The position numbers and the translations under genes are program-made. DNA of 36,307 nt from positions 1 through 36,307 of the forward strand of contig JAFGGS010000007.1 in NCBI GenBank assembly GCA_016930415.1, read 5' to 3'. The stretch comes from Candidatus Woesearchaeota archaeon. Its GTDB lineage: Archaea; Nanobdellota; Nanobdellia; Woesearchaeales; SM23-78. Under the pieces are notes generated by a model. The model was given only the letters and a program-made list of their open reading frames with translations. It ran no database searches and was not told where the DNA came from. Below, piece after piece: positions 7,465 to 15,526 of this stretch; position 1 is the stretch's first letter; every line of letters starts with the position of its first letter.

Positions 7465-8979
7465 ATGGTAAGAAAGCTTTATCAGGAATACTTTGGAGGA
7501 GAGCTCTTTGATTCACAGAACCCGAAAAACAGGGTGCTTATGAGTAGGTGGCAGTTTCTTGCTGTTCGCAAGATCCTCAGGAGGGAGCCTGTCTCTCTTG
7601 ATGCCATCTTATCTGATCTTCCTGGTTATTCTTCGGACGTTATCCCTTCCTTCCTTGAGGATGGTGGCTCTGTCAAGCTTAATGCAGTGACTCCGAATCC
7701 TTCCGCCCTTAGTGATTTCTTATCTCTACTCAAGCGAAAGGGTTATCTCTCCCCTGTCGATGAAAGACTGGTTGTTGATCAGGATCTTCCATTGAGAAGA
7801 CGAGTGGCTATCCCTAAGCTTTCTGGCCCCAGGGGCGCTTTTCTTGAGATAACGTCTGCCTGTAACCTTAGATGTGCTACTTGCTATAATGAGTATGCTC
7901 GGTCTGAGCCTGGCAGGAAAGTTATGTCTCAGGATGATATGTTATCTGCATTGAAGCAGCTTGATGATCTTGGCGCAAACCATATAGCTCTCACTGGAGG
8001 GGAGACTACTTTGGCTCCTGGTTGGTTCGAGATAGGAAGGCAGGTCAAGGATTATGGCATGGCCTTGAGGTTCTATACCTGCGGTGTCTATCCTGATGAT
8101 AAGAGGAGTGACATACTTCAGGGTCTCGTCGCTCTCTCTCCTGATGAGATCAGGATCACTTACAACGGTCTGAAGGGTCTGCATGATTTGGTCAGGCTCT
8201 CAAAGCATGGGAATGGGACTTTTGATGATATCACGATGACCGTCTCTGACCTTCTTTCAGCTGGCCAGCGTGTCAAGCTAAACTACATCATCTGCAAGGA
8301 GAACCTTGGTAATCTCGGGGGTTTCTTGTCATTTGCAGATTCGCTCTCTCAGAAGCATGGTGTTCCTGTGCCTGTGAACATTGGGCCATTGCGTTCCTTT
8401 GGAGCCGCGGATGGTTCTGATTTGATATCTGTTCCTTCTGCCTTAGACATATGCCTTGCGAACACTGTCGTGGAAGCTTATAGGTCTGGCCGTGGAATGA
8501 GCATCGCGACTGTCTTTGATTGCTTACATCCTTCTGCGGGGGCTAAGCGCGACTCTCAGCTTGAAAAGATATCATCTACTCCTCTTCCTTATCTTAGTCA
8601 GGGCTGCGGACTTGGAAGGACTGGCTTTAGCATAGGTTATGATGGGTCTGTGCAGGTATGCGGGATCATGGGTCATTCCTTGAATAGATCTCTTGAGAAG
8701 ATCTTCCGTGAGCGCGCATCATTACTGTCATCTGCTGGCTTGTTTCATGAGGATTTCTCTTCTGGCAGGTTCAGTAACGTGCTTCAGGATTCCATCGAGG
8801 ATATCTGGTTCAAATCTCCTCTCATTGGTTTCTTTCAGGCTTTCTATAAGAAGGAGCAGTGCGAGCCTTGTGATCTTTACAGGGTCAGTTGCCAGGGCAT
8901 CTGCCCTGCAATGGCTCTTAGGGATTCTGGTGACTTGAATGGTAAAGATCCTTCCTGTCCTCTCCCTTTTCTTAGGTGA
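7465..8979 (+). CDS. Radical SAM/SPASM enzyme, fourth in the operon
   Basis: Radical SAM ligands are C133-NLR-C137-AT-C140, followed by HIALTGGETTLAPGW (GGE motif). The C-terminal SPASM-like domain holds GCGLGRTGFSIGYDGSVQVCG and CEPCDLYRVSCQGICPA. An unusual 120-residue N-terminal extension (RWQFLAVRKILRREPVSL and on) looks helical or winged-helix-like and may bind a partner or substrate. The total of 504 residues is long for the family. Its ATG is 1 bp after the previous stop, with GGGGTGA upstream, so it is translationally linked to the HIT-like gene. Substrate is not identifiable from the sequence. Confidence 0.87.
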   Translation: MVRKLYQEYFGGELFDSQNPKNRVLMSRWQFLAVRKILRREPVSLDAILSDLPGYSSDVIPSFLEDGGSVKLNAVTPNPSALSDFLSLLKRKGYLSPVDERLVVDQDLPLRRRVAIPKLSGPRGAFLEITSACNLRCATCYNEYARSEPGRKVMSQDDMLSALKQLDDLGANHIALTGGETTLAPGWFEIGRQVKDYGMALRFYTCGVYPDDKRSDILQGLVALSPDEIRITYNGLKGLHDLVRLSKHGNGTFDDITMTVSDLLSAGQRVKLNYIICKENLGNLGGFLSFADSLSQKHGVPVPVNIGPLRSFGAADGSDLISVPSALDICLANTVVEAYRSGRGMSIATVFDCLHPSAGAKRDSQLEKISSTPLPYLSQGCGLGRTGFSIGYDGSVQVCGIMGHSLNRSLEKIFRERASLLSSAGLFHEDFSSGRFSNVLQDSIEDIWFKSPLIGFFQAFYKKEQCEPCDLYRVSCQGICPAMALRDSGDLNGKDPSCPLPFLR

Positions 8980-8987
8980 ATTTAAAA

Positions 8988-9611
8988 ATGACTGCTGCTT
9001 CCCCTGTTGTGATGATTGGTACTGTCGCAATGGAGCAGTTAGTGTCTTTGTGTGAGCGGTCCTATCCTAGGCATAACCTCGAGGGTCATCTCTTGCCTGT
9101 CGTGAGGATAGCTGAGATGCTTGCGAAGAGGCATGGTGCTGATGAGGGTATTGTTGTGCCTGGCGCTTATCTTCATGACATTGGGCGGGTGAAATTTGAT
9201 TACCTGAAGGTCATCGGGATAAACCATGACTTGTCAGGGTATCATTATTCTAGATTCTTCCTTAAGCGTATTGGGGTCTCTCCAGAGCTTGCTGAGAGCA
9301 TATCTAGGACTGTCCTGACTCACTCAGGAGATTGTGCTCATGCACCTTCCAATATTGAGGAGGAGATCGTGATGAACGCTGATGCAGTGTCGCATTTCAC
9401 AGAGTATCTTTATCTCTTATCCATACGTTATTCTAATAACGGACTGAATCTTCGGGCGGCTAAGGATTGGGTCTTGAAGAAGCTTGAGAAGAGCTACACC
9501 ACTAAGCTTACTTTGCCTGGTGTAACTGAATTTGTGGAGGATTTTTATGACAGGGCGAAAAAAGAGCTTTCACCAGATTCAGGGTTTGTCCTTCTTAGTG
9601 ATAGGATATAA
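8988..9611 (+). CDS. HD-domain phosphohydrolase-like protein
   Basis: Metal-binding HD-domain residues are visible: H34 in EGHLLPV, H63-D64 in YLHDIGRVK, histidines in HYSRFF and LTHSGD, and the final Asp in NADAVSHF. HD proteins of this size (207 residues) usually hydrolyse phosphate esters of nucleotides or small molecules. ATG at 8988 has AGGTGA 8 bp upstream; that ribosome binding site overlaps the stop codon of the preceding radical SAM gene, indicating coupled translation. In this operon it may clear a nucleotide by-product or dephosphorylate a pathway intermediate, which is inference. Confidence 0.78.
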   Translation: MTAASPVVMIGTVAMEQLVSLCERSYPRHNLEGHLLPVVRIAEMLAKRHGADEGIVVPGAYLHDIGRVKFDYLKVIGINHDLSGYHYSRFFLKRIGVSPELAESISRTVLTHSGDCAHAPSNIEEEIVMNADAVSHFTEYLYLLSIRYSNNGLNLRAAKDWVLKKLEKSYTTKLTLPGVTEFVEDFYDRAKKELSPDSGFVLLSDRI

Positions 9612-10188
9612 TGAGGCGCATCATCTTGCAAGATGCCTTGATTCTATCGCTTCGCAGGATTATGGCCCTAAAGAGATAATTTATGTTGATAGCTCTAGCG
9701 CTGACTCCTCTGTTTCCATCGCTGAGCGCTTTGTTGATAAGATCTATGTTGTTGATTGCCGCGGCGCTCCGTATGCCAGGAACTTCGGTGTAAGCAAGGC
9801 TTCTTATGATTTGCTTGTGGTGGTAGATGGCAATTCAACGCTTTCTGCGGGCTCTGCAGCAGAGGTTGTGAGGGCTCATTCAGAGGGTTATGATTTGGGT
9901 CGTTTTGCGTGGGGATCTTTTGAGCCTGGGCTGAAGAATAGGGTTGCTGACTTCTTATTGGGGCTGCCTAGCTATCGTGGTTGGCAGGCTTTCTCTGTCA
10001 CGAAACCGATTGTTGTGGCAAATCCTTTCTTTGAACTGAAGGGAAGCCATAATGATGTAGGTGCTTGGGCGTTCTCTCTTGGGCCTGGGGTGAGCGTTAA
10101 GCGGCTACATTCTGTCAATTACAGTTTTAAGGAGTCTTTTAAGCGCAAGGGATATTCTAGAAGCGTTGCTGATTGGTTGCTGAGATGA
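9547..10188 (+). CDS. Family 2 glycosyltransferase
   Basis: The N-terminal half shows the GT2 (GT-A fold) pattern: SFLVIGYNEAHHLARCLDSI, IIYVDSSSADSSV, ARNFGVSKASYDLLVVVDGN. The usual DxD metal motif appears as D-G-N, so activity may be altered or use a different metal ligand. ATG at 9547 is chosen because GTGGAGG lies 6 bp upstream; the gene then overlaps the HD gene by 65 bp in another frame. At 213 residues it is a short GT2 without a membrane domain. It ends the operon, suggesting that the pathway product, or a protein it acts on, is glycosylated. Confidence 0.78.
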   Translation: MTGRKKSFHQIQGLSFLVIGYNEAHHLARCLDSIASQDYGPKEIIYVDSSSADSSVSIAERFVDKIYVVDCRGAPYARNFGVSKASYDLLVVVDGNSTLSAGSAAEVVRAHSEGYDLGRFAWGSFEPGLKNRVADFLLGLPSYRGWQAFSVTKPIVVANPFFELKGSHNDVGAWAFSLGPGVSVKRLHSVNYSFKESFKRKGYSRSVADWLLR

Positions 10189-10206
10189 ACGTGGCTTCTT
10201 TATTTT

Positions 10207-10248
10207 GTAACTACTGTTTAGTAGTGTAAAAACCGAAAGCTTTATATA
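10207..10248 (+). promoter_or_regulatory. Promoter with box pair GTAACTAC-N6-GTAGTGTA
   Basis: GTAACTAC (10207-10214) and GTAGTGTA (10221-10228) are separated by TGTTTA. TTTATA starts at 10241, exactly 20 bp after the start of the second box, and is preceded by the BRE-like ACCGAAAG. The same layout recurs at 18463-18502. The start codon of the downstream gene at 10271 is about 27 bp after TATA, so the message is leaderless. Confidence 0.7.
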
Positions 10249-10270
10249 TTAGAAATGCCGCTTAACTAAT

Positions 10271-10612
10271 ATGGCACTAGAACGGACTGCTGAACGCGAA
10301 TACAAAGGCCTCACGCCTGTAGAGAATGCTAAGCTAAACCACGCAGTAGACGTCTCCTGCTTCCTGCACGACGCAGACAGGATGGGCTTTGCAGGCTCTG
10401 GAAGGTTCCAGTTTCTAGATGAGAAAAGGAAGCTGTTGATGGACTACTTCCATAAGTTTAACTTTAAAGGGAGGGACTATTTGGGAAACCCAACTGACGT
10501 CCCAGATGAGAAGATAGGCGGTAGGTTCGAAGGAGTCTACGCTTCTTATAACAAGAAAAGATCAGAATACTTAAGCACTGTCTTCAGATTATCAAGAAGA
10601 ATCCAGGCTTAA
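10271..10612 (+). CDS. Small uncharacterised protein of the box-pair regulon
   Basis: I do not recognise this 113-residue protein. It is charged, without membrane segments, signal peptide or cysteine clusters (one Cys in VSCFLHDAD), and probably mostly helical; the C-terminus is basic (KKRSEYLSTVFRLSRRIQA). It is a single gene with its own strong promoter, which carries the box pair shared with the lytic transglycosylase and other genes. Its coding sequence uses more A/T-ending and AGA/AGG codons than the preceding operon. The promoter is the best clue to a role. Confidence 0.7.
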   Translation: MALERTAEREYKGLTPVENAKLNHAVDVSCFLHDADRMGFAGSGRFQFLDEKRKLLMDYFHKFNFKGRDYLGNPTDVPDEKIGGRFEGVYASYNKKRSEYLSTVFRLSRRIQA

Positions 10613-10651
10613 AAATAATCTTGAAAAGAACAAAAGAATTCTTAAGCTCAA

Positions 10652-11041
10652 TCACTCGACAAGGACGCCATTGATGACACCTTCCTGTCCTGGCCTGTTC
10701 GTGACCCTCGCCTTGCCCTTGGAAGTGTTCACGATGGCACCCTTGGTGATTATGTTGTGCCTCACGAAGTGCCTGTCTGCCGGGTTCTCAGCCGCAGTCT
10801 GTATCTGCGCGACCTCGAACTTCTTGGTCTTAGGATCGTATATGTTGACTTTCTCAGCCGCGTAGAGCCTGGTCTTGGAACCGCCGCCCTTGGTCGGGAC
10901 TGTCTTTACGTGCTGCTTCCCGATTTTCGTGTGGGTCGCGTGGCTGCCTTTCTGGTGGAGCCTCTTGGTCTTGGCGTCAGTGTACCTGCCGCCGGTCGGC
11001 TTCCTCTTTGGTTTTCCGTGAATAACTACCATTATGTCCAC
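10652..11041 (-). CDS. rps8e: 30S ribosomal protein eS8 (S8e)
   Basis: This short archaeal eS8 begins MVVIHGKPKRKPTGGRY and continues KRLHQKGSHATHTKIG and ADRHFVRHNIITKGAIV, ending PGQEGVINGVLVE, the expected pattern for the family at about 125 residues. It binds the 30S subunit. Two starts are possible, 11041 and 11032 (third codon later, MVVIHG); the minus-strand TATA (CTTTATAAAGG at 11054-11064) places the transcription start very close to either. It stands alone, convergent with the unknown gene at 10271-10612. Confidence 0.93.
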   Translation of the reverse strand: MDIMVVIHGKPKRKPTGGRYTDAKTKRLHQKGSHATHTKIGKQHVKTVPTKGGGSKTRLYAAEKVNIYDPKTKKFEVAQIQTAAENPADRHFVRHNIITKGAIVNTSKGKARVTNRPGQEGVINGVLVE

Positions 11042-11237
11042 TCTGAAAAAAGGGTTCCTTTATAAAGTTTACTGATTAAGGAATAGCATAGACTTGCATG
11101 TGATGATGCGGGTCTTTGATGGTTCCTCAGGAAAAACAGGCTTGAGCCTTACGCATCCTTTACAAAAACATTTATAAACCACCTGCTGTTCTTCGAGTTT
11201 AAAAGCCATTTAACTTAGTTTTTAGGTGATAAATAAC

Positions 11238-11459
11238 ATGGAAATGAGACCATTGGACGCGTTAAACAAAGCGCGAGGGAAGAGAGTCATAATCGACTTG
11301 AAGAATCAAAGACAGTACGTAGGAACGCTCTCAGCATTCGATATCCACATAAACATCGTCCTGGAAGAGGCAGAGGAAAGGCAGGATGGCGAAGTCAAGA
11401 AGAAGCTGGGGACAGTCTTCATCAGGGGAGACACCATCACGATAATATCGACGCAGTAA
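11238..11459 (+). CDS. Sm-like archaeal protein (LSm/SmAP)
   Basis: The 73-residue protein has both Sm motifs: Sm1 (LDALNKARGKRVIIDLKNQRQ then GTLSAFDIHINIVLEEA) and Sm2 (LGTVFIRGDTITIIST). SmAPs form rings that bind U-rich RNA and act in RNA metabolism. ATG 11238 has AGGTGAT 8 bp upstream; a GTG at 11226 inside that ribosome binding site is unlikely to be used. It is followed 32 bp later by eL37, an arrangement conserved in many archaea. Confidence 0.94.
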   Translation: MEMRPLDALNKARGKRVIIDLKNQRQYVGTLSAFDIHINIVLEEAEERQDGEVKKKLGTVFIRGDTITIISTQ

Positions 11460-11491
11460 GGCCTGCAATGACGAATAAGGAGTGATTACTC

Positions 11492-11656
11492 ATGAAAGGA
11501 ACACCAAGCATGGGAAAGAAGTCAGGGAAGAAGTCCCACATAAGGTGCAGGCGATGCGGTGAGCGAAGCTACCACGTCAAGGACAAGGTTTGCAGCCACT
11601 GCGGCTTTGGCAAGAGCGCCAAGATACGAAAGTACACCTGGCATAAGAAGAAGTAA
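11492..11656 (+). CDS. rpl37e: 50S ribosomal protein eL37 (L37e)
   Basis: This 54-residue protein reads [19 protein letters not shown], then [19 protein letters not shown], ending KYTWHKKK. The zinc ribbon uses C19, C22, C34 and C37, as in eL37. GGAGTGAT lies a few bases upstream of the ATG. It is cotranscribed with the Sm-like gene and followed by a T-rich terminator. Confidence 0.95.
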   Translation: MKGTPSMGKKSGKKSHIRCRRCGERSYHVKDKVCSHCGFGKSAKIRKYTWHKKK

Positions 11657-11676
11657 GCTAGAAATAGGCTAAAAGC

Positions 11677-11696
11677 AAGCTTTTAAGCTTTTTTTT
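11677..11696 (+). terminator. Probable terminator after eL37
   Basis: AAGCTT-TTAAGCTT can form a short hairpin directly followed by a run of T (eight in 11689-11696). Archaeal termination depends mainly on the T-run. A second T7 tract lies at about 11717-11724, just before the TYW1 gene. Confidence 0.6.
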
Positions 11697-11736
11697 GACA
11701 AACTTTTTTAAACAGTTTTTTTCTATCCTTTATAAC

Positions 11737-12708
11737 ATGAAGATGCTTATGAAGATAGCTGACGCTAAAAGAAAGGATCTTGAGCGCCAGGGATACCGCG
11801 TTGTCGGTAATCACTCTGCTGTCAAGGTGTGCTTGTGGACGAAGAAGAGCCTGAGGGATGAAGGCACCTGCTACAAGCAAAGGTTCTACGGCATAAACTG
11901 CCATCGCTGCGTCCAGATGACGCCCGCGCTTCCGACGTGCACCTTGAGGTGCGTGTGGTGCTGGCGAGATATTGACCACACGATCCCAAAATGGATCGGA
12001 GGCGCTGATCCTCCTGGGAAGATAATCGATGAGTGCATAATGCGCCATACAAAGCTCTTGTATGGCTTCGGAGGGCTTGACAAGGCGAACAAGAGGAAAT
12101 ATGATGAGGCCATGAGGCCGATTCACTTCGCCATAAGCCTTGCTGGCGAGCCCACTATGTATCCTGATCTGCCAGGGCTGATAGCAGAGCTCAAGAAGAG
12201 GAAGATGTCTTCTTTTGTCGTCACTAACGGCACTAATCCTGATGTCTTGAGAAAGCTTGCTCGCAGTCCTCCGACCCAGCTCTACATCACCTTGCCTGTG
12301 CCTTCTGAAGAGGATTTCCAGAGGAACTGCTCTCCCCTGATAAAGGACGGCTGGAAGCGCATATCAGAGTCCTTGGAGGTAATGAAGGCTCTTAAGAGGA
12401 AGACTAGGACGACTATCAGGCTCACGCTTGCCAAGGGCAGGAACATGAAGGATCCTGAGAAATATGCTGACCTGATCCGGATCGCTGATCCATTGTTCTT
12501 GGAAGTAAAGGCCTTTGTATCTGTAGGATTCTCTAAGAGGAGGCTTGAGTACAAGGACATGCCCTTGCACTCCGAGATTGTCGAGTTCTCAAAGGAGCTT
12601 GCGAAGTTCCTTGGCGTGAGAATCGTTGATGAGCAGCCTGAGTCGAGGGTGGTCTTGCTTATGAGAAGGGATCTGAAGTCGCGGGTGATGGACTTTGGCA
12701 CTTCCTAG
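11737..12708 (+). CDS. taw1: tRNA 4-demethylwyosine synthase TYW1/Taw1
   Basis: This radical SAM enzyme makes the tricyclic 4-demethylwyosine base at G37 of tRNA-Phe from N1-methylguanosine and pyruvate. Radical SAM cysteines are C68-TLR-C72-VW-C75; the upstream CHRCVQMTPALP region has the additional cysteines of the second cluster. ISLAGEPTMYPDLPGLI and FVVTNGTNPDVL are characteristic of TYW1. ATG 11737 follows a TATA-like TTTTTTAAAC by about 25 bp; further in-frame ATGs follow within 12 bases. The archaeal form lacks the flavodoxin domain of eukaryotic TYW1, as here. Its 3' end overlaps the convergent transglutaminase-like gene by 50 bp. Confidence 0.94.
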   Translation: MKMLMKIADAKRKDLERQGYRVVGNHSAVKVCLWTKKSLRDEGTCYKQRFYGINCHRCVQMTPALPTCTLRCVWCWRDIDHTIPKWIGGADPPGKIIDECIMRHTKLLYGFGGLDKANKRKYDEAMRPIHFAISLAGEPTMYPDLPGLIAELKKRKMSSFVVTNGTNPDVLRKLARSPPTQLYITLPVPSEEDFQRNCSPLIKDGWKRISESLEVMKALKRKTRTTIRLTLAKGRNMKDPEKYADLIRIADPLFLEVKAFVSVGFSKRRLEYKDMPLHSEIVEFSKELAKFLGVRIVDEQPESRVVLLMRRDLKSRVMDFGTS

Positions 12709-13192
12709 TCTTGTATGTCTGCTCTAGCGCGTCCATTTTCCTTTGGAAGTTTTCATATTCTTTCCTGCTTCCTTCTGTCCTTCCTCTCATTATGGCGAAG
12801 AACGCCTGTTCATCTCTGGGAGAATATCTTTGGAACGTGCTTCTTGTTGTTACTTCCAGGCTTACTGGCTGGTATGTTCTTTTTCCGTTGCTGAACTGGT
12901 CTTTTGTTAGGTCTACGTATACTTCTATGTTCCCTTCAGGATCATTCCTGTCTGGATCGAGGCTTGTCTGTGCCAGTCCGAGGTTGCAGGTGTGGGTCCA
13001 GTTGTATGCTATTTGTTTGGGATCGCACGTCATGACTTTCCCTGCGACCATCGGCAGGTTCAGGATCCGATATACTAGTTCTGCTGATGCTGAGCAGTAG
13101 CCTGTTGGGAATGGCTGTCTTAGCGTGAATATTCTTTGTTCTTCTAGAAATCTTCTTATCTCGCGTAGTTCTGGTTCTTCTTTTAGCAGCAT
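12659..13192 (-). CDS. Transglutaminase-like cysteine-protease-fold protein
   Basis: A possible Cys-His-Asp triad is spaced as in transglutaminase-like folds: C33 in TGYCSASAELVYRIL, H67 in YNWTHTCNL, and D94 in YVDLTKDQF. The last motif is common in a group of small uncharacterised transglutaminase-like proteins. There is no signal peptide; the C-terminal 60 residues are basic and helical. The promoter has a half-box GTAGTTAC exactly 20 bp before TATA, the same spacing as at 10241, 18497 and 25787, which links it to the lytic transglycosylase gene. TATA lies about 25-30 bp before the ATG, so the message is leaderless. Enzyme activity is inferred from the motif only. Confidence 0.6.
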   Translation of the reverse strand: MLLKEEPELREIRRFLEEQRIFTLRQPFPTGYCSASAELVYRILNLPMVAGKVMTCDPKQIAYNWTHTCNLGLAQTSLDPDRNDPEGNIEVYVDLTKDQFSNGKRTYQPVSLEVTTRSTFQRYSPRDEQAFFAIMRGRTEGSRKEYENFQRKMDALEQTYKTRKCQSPSPATSDPFS

Positions 13193-13216
13193 GATGTTTT
13201 TGTCTTAGGATTTCTT

Positions 13217-13242
13217 TATAAATTTTTCGATTTTGTAACTAC
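13217..13242 (-). promoter_or_regulatory. Promoter with GTAGTTAC half-box
   Basis: On the minus strand GTAGTTAC (13242-13235) is followed by AAAATCGAAAAA and TTTATA beginning at 13222, a start-to-start distance of 20 bp. The stretch around ACAAAATCGAAA is nearly the same as in the lytic transglycosylase promoter at 18482-18496. The upstream partner box is not present. Confidence 0.6.
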
Positions 13243-13257
13243 TTGCAGGGGGTGAAT

Positions 13258-13851
13258 TTATTTTATTGTTATTATCCTCCCTTCAGGCCCTGGATTCAAG
13301 ATGATTGTCTTACCTATCTTGTCATGCTTGTAATTGTTCTCGTGGAGGTGGCCGCAGATGACGATCTTAGGCTTCTGCTTCTTGATGAAGTCAGTGTAGC
13401 TCTTTGATCCTGCGTGCTCTCCCATGATCCTGTCGACTTTCAGCTTGTAAGGCGGGCCGTGGAACATTACGACCAGTTTCTGGTCTTTCTTTCTCTTCGC
13501 CCTGATCCTCTTCTCGAAACGCTCGAACTCCTTGTCCCTCAGGGCGAATCCTCCACCCCCATATCCTACTATAAGAACCCCTTCCTGCTCGTAGAACCTC
13601 TTGTGCAGGAAGACTATGTTCTTGTGCTGCTTGCAAGCCTTCCTGAGATTGCTCTCTCCCTCGTGGTTTCCATGCACTAGGAGGAGCGGCTTTCCGATGC
13701 GGTTTAGCTCCTGCAGTATTCTCCTCATGTTGTGCTCGAAGATGGTGATGTCGCCTGCGCAGAGGACCAAGTCCGTTTTCTTGGCTTTCTTCTTAAGCCT
13801 CTTGATGATTCGCTCGTCGCCGTGCACGTCTGTGAATACAAGCAGCCTCAT
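13258..13851 (-). CDS. Calcineurin-like metallophosphoesterase (YfcE/MJ0936-like)
   Basis: All metal-binding motifs of the family are present in 197 residues: FTDVHGD (D8, H10), CAGDIT, HGNHEGE, FHGPP and CGHLHE. Small archaeal members hydrolyse phosphodiesters such as cyclic nucleotides in vitro; the natural substrate is unknown. GGAGGAT lies just upstream of the ATG. It follows the small membrane protein at 13907-14188 in the same direction, 55 bp downstream of its stop. Confidence 0.9.
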   Translation of the reverse strand: MRLLVFTDVHGDERIIKRLKKKAKKTDLVLCAGDITIFEHNMRRILQELNRIGKPLLLVHGNHEGESNLRKACKQHKNIVFLHKRFYEQEGVLIVGYGGGGFALRDKEFERFEKRIRAKRKKDQKLVVMFHGPPYKLKVDRIMGEHAGSKSYTDFIKKQKPKIVICGHLHENNYKHDKIGKTIILNPGPEGRIITIK

Positions 13852-13906
13852 GGCTATCCTCCGTTAATCTCATTACTTAAGGTTTTCCTTGCAAAAGATT
13901 CATCTC

Positions 13907-14188
13907 TCACATCATCAAGAACTTCATGAGCTCGTAGATGAGGAACGCGGGCCAGACCAAGGCTTTTATCACGCCCCACACGCCGTTCCAGAAACCGGTC
14001 GCGGTGGTTATGTAGTAGACTGCTGCTCCTAGGAATCCTAGGCCGTACACCGCTCCTCCACTATGTGCTTGGCAGTTGTATTTTGGCTCACAGCCCTTCT
14101 CCATCCCTTTCTCTATCTTCTTAGCGATTCCTCCCGGTATCGAGATCTCGATCTTCTTGTTGCTCTCTTTCGCTTGTTTCTTTGGCAT
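13907..14188 (-). CDS. Small membrane protein
   Basis: The 93-residue protein has a basic N-terminus (PKKQAKESNKKIEI) and two probable membrane segments (GAVYGLGFLGAAVYYITTA and WGVIKALVWPAFLIYELM), with cysteines at GCEPKYNC between the basic part and the membrane. GGAGGGGAT lies just upstream of the ATG, supporting a real gene. No family is recognised. Confidence 0.7.
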   Translation of the reverse strand: MPKKQAKESNKKIEISIPGGIAKKIEKGMEKGCEPKYNCQAHSGGAVYGLGFLGAAVYYITTATGFWNGVWGVIKALVWPAFLIYELMKFLMM

Positions 14189-14278
14189 GCCTATCCCCTC
14201 CTGATGACTGGATTTGATCCTGCCTATGCCTTGAATCCTGCATTATAAAAATGTTACGAGAAAATCATGTGTTGTGAT

Positions 14279-15526
14279 TCAGAGGCTGTAGTAGTCTTCC
14301 AGTATGATCTGGTCTAGCATTTCGATGTTCTTGACCTTGTATAGCCTTCCTTGGCTCACCTCTATTATCCTCCTCGCGAGGTTGAGGCCTGTGTCATCCA
14401 GGTTTATGCCTATCAATGAGATGGTTATGCCGGCGTCCCTGGCGATGCTAACTGCCCGCAGGGTCTGCTTCTCAGGACTCTCTCCCTTCGTGGGAAGCAC
14501 GTCTGTCAGGAAGACGAGGTGCTTTGTCTCGTTAGTGCTGCCGAAGAGCTCTATCGCCTTCTCGATCGTCTTTGCAAAGTCAGTCTCTGCTCTTGACCTA
14601 ATATTGGCCAGGCTGTAGATTATCCTCTGGAAGTCGAGGCTCGGCTCTACGAAGCTCTTTACCTCGTCGTTGAACACGATCAGGCCCACCTTGTTCTTCT
14701 CGCTTATCGCGCGGTACGCTAGGGCAATCCCTGCCTGCTTGCCCATCCTGATCTTCTCACCCTTCATGCTGCCTGAAGAGTCCAGGGTGTAGATTATGCT
14801 AATGCCTCTTTTTCTCGCCCGCTCGAATATCCTCAGGTCCTCTTTCTGGAGCTCATTGTGGCCTCGACGGATGGCGGTCTTGATGCTTTGCTTGACTGCG
14901 ATGTCCCGATACCTTGTCTTTTTGAAGCTGGCATAGTCTTCCTTGTCGCCGTAGATATCCTTCTTCTTGTCCTTCTTCTCGCCAAGGCCCTTGAGCCTTA
15001 GCCTGTCAAGCTCCTCAGTGTACATGACTAGCGAGCTGAGCGTGAGGCCCTTGTTCGTTATCTCTCCTTCCTTGTTCACGAGCTCCTTCTCCTTCAGGCT
15101 CTTCACGTTCTCGTTGATGCGTTTCTTGAGCTCCTCCCGGAACTCAGGGATCCTTATATTCTTCTCCACAAAAGAAGGGTCGTAGCCTGAGAGCTTCCTT
15201 ATCATGAACTCGCCGTAGAGCTTCTTTGCGAGCTTGTAGTCATTCACGAGGTTCTTGAACATCATGTCTGGGACAAAGCTCGACAGGTTCTGGTTTATGC
15301 TCTCGGAGAGGAGCTTCCCCTCCTCTATCGCTTCCTTGTCGTTCTCAAGGACGCTGGACATTAGCTTGTTCTCCTCTTTTTGCTTGTGGAGCTTGCCTGA
15401 GATCTCCTCGATCTCTTCCAGCTTAGAAACGCGTTCCTTGCTCTTTTCGTATCTTACCGGCTCTGTGCTACCGGTAATCACCTGGCCGAGCAGAATACTC
15501 TTTATATTCCTCGCGTATGAAATCAT
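14279..15526 (-). CDS. VWA-domain protein partner of a MoxR/ChlI-type AAA+ ATPase
   Basis: A charged helical N-terminal half (residues 25-240) is followed by a von Willebrand A domain with an intact MIDAS: DSSGS at 249-253 and a later FLTDVLPT. In MoxR/VWA and Mg-chelatase-like systems the VWA protein positions a target for the AAA+ ring, which remodels it or helps metal insertion. The start overlaps the end of the AAA+ gene by 59 bp, so the two are made together. No cobaltochelatase or CoxS-like genes are nearby, so the substrate is open. Confidence 0.85.
   Translation of the reverse strand: MISYARNIKSILLGQVITGSTEPVRYEKSKERVSKLEEIEEISGKLHKQKEENKLMSSVLENDKEAIEEGKLLSESINQNLSSFVPDMMFKNLVNDYKLAKKLYGEFMIRKLSGYDPSFVEKNIRIPEFREELKKRINENVKSLKEKELVNKEGEITNKGLTLSSLVMYTEELDRLRLKGLGEKKDKKKDIYGDKEDYASFKKTRYRDIAVKQSIKTAIRRGHNELQKEDLRIFERARKRGISIIYTLDSSGSMKGEKIRMGKQAGIALAYRAISEKNKVGLIVFNDEVKSFVEPSLDFQRIIYSLANIRSRAETDFAKTIEKAIELFGSTNETKHLVFLTDVLPTKGESPEKQTLRAVSIARDAGITISLIGINLDDTGLNLARRIIEVSQGRLYKVKNIEMLDQIILEDYYSL

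Noticed and set aside
11683-12126. A 147-residue minus-strand reading frame opposite TYW1
   Set aside because: It runs opposite the conserved cysteine region of TYW1 and has no independent support.
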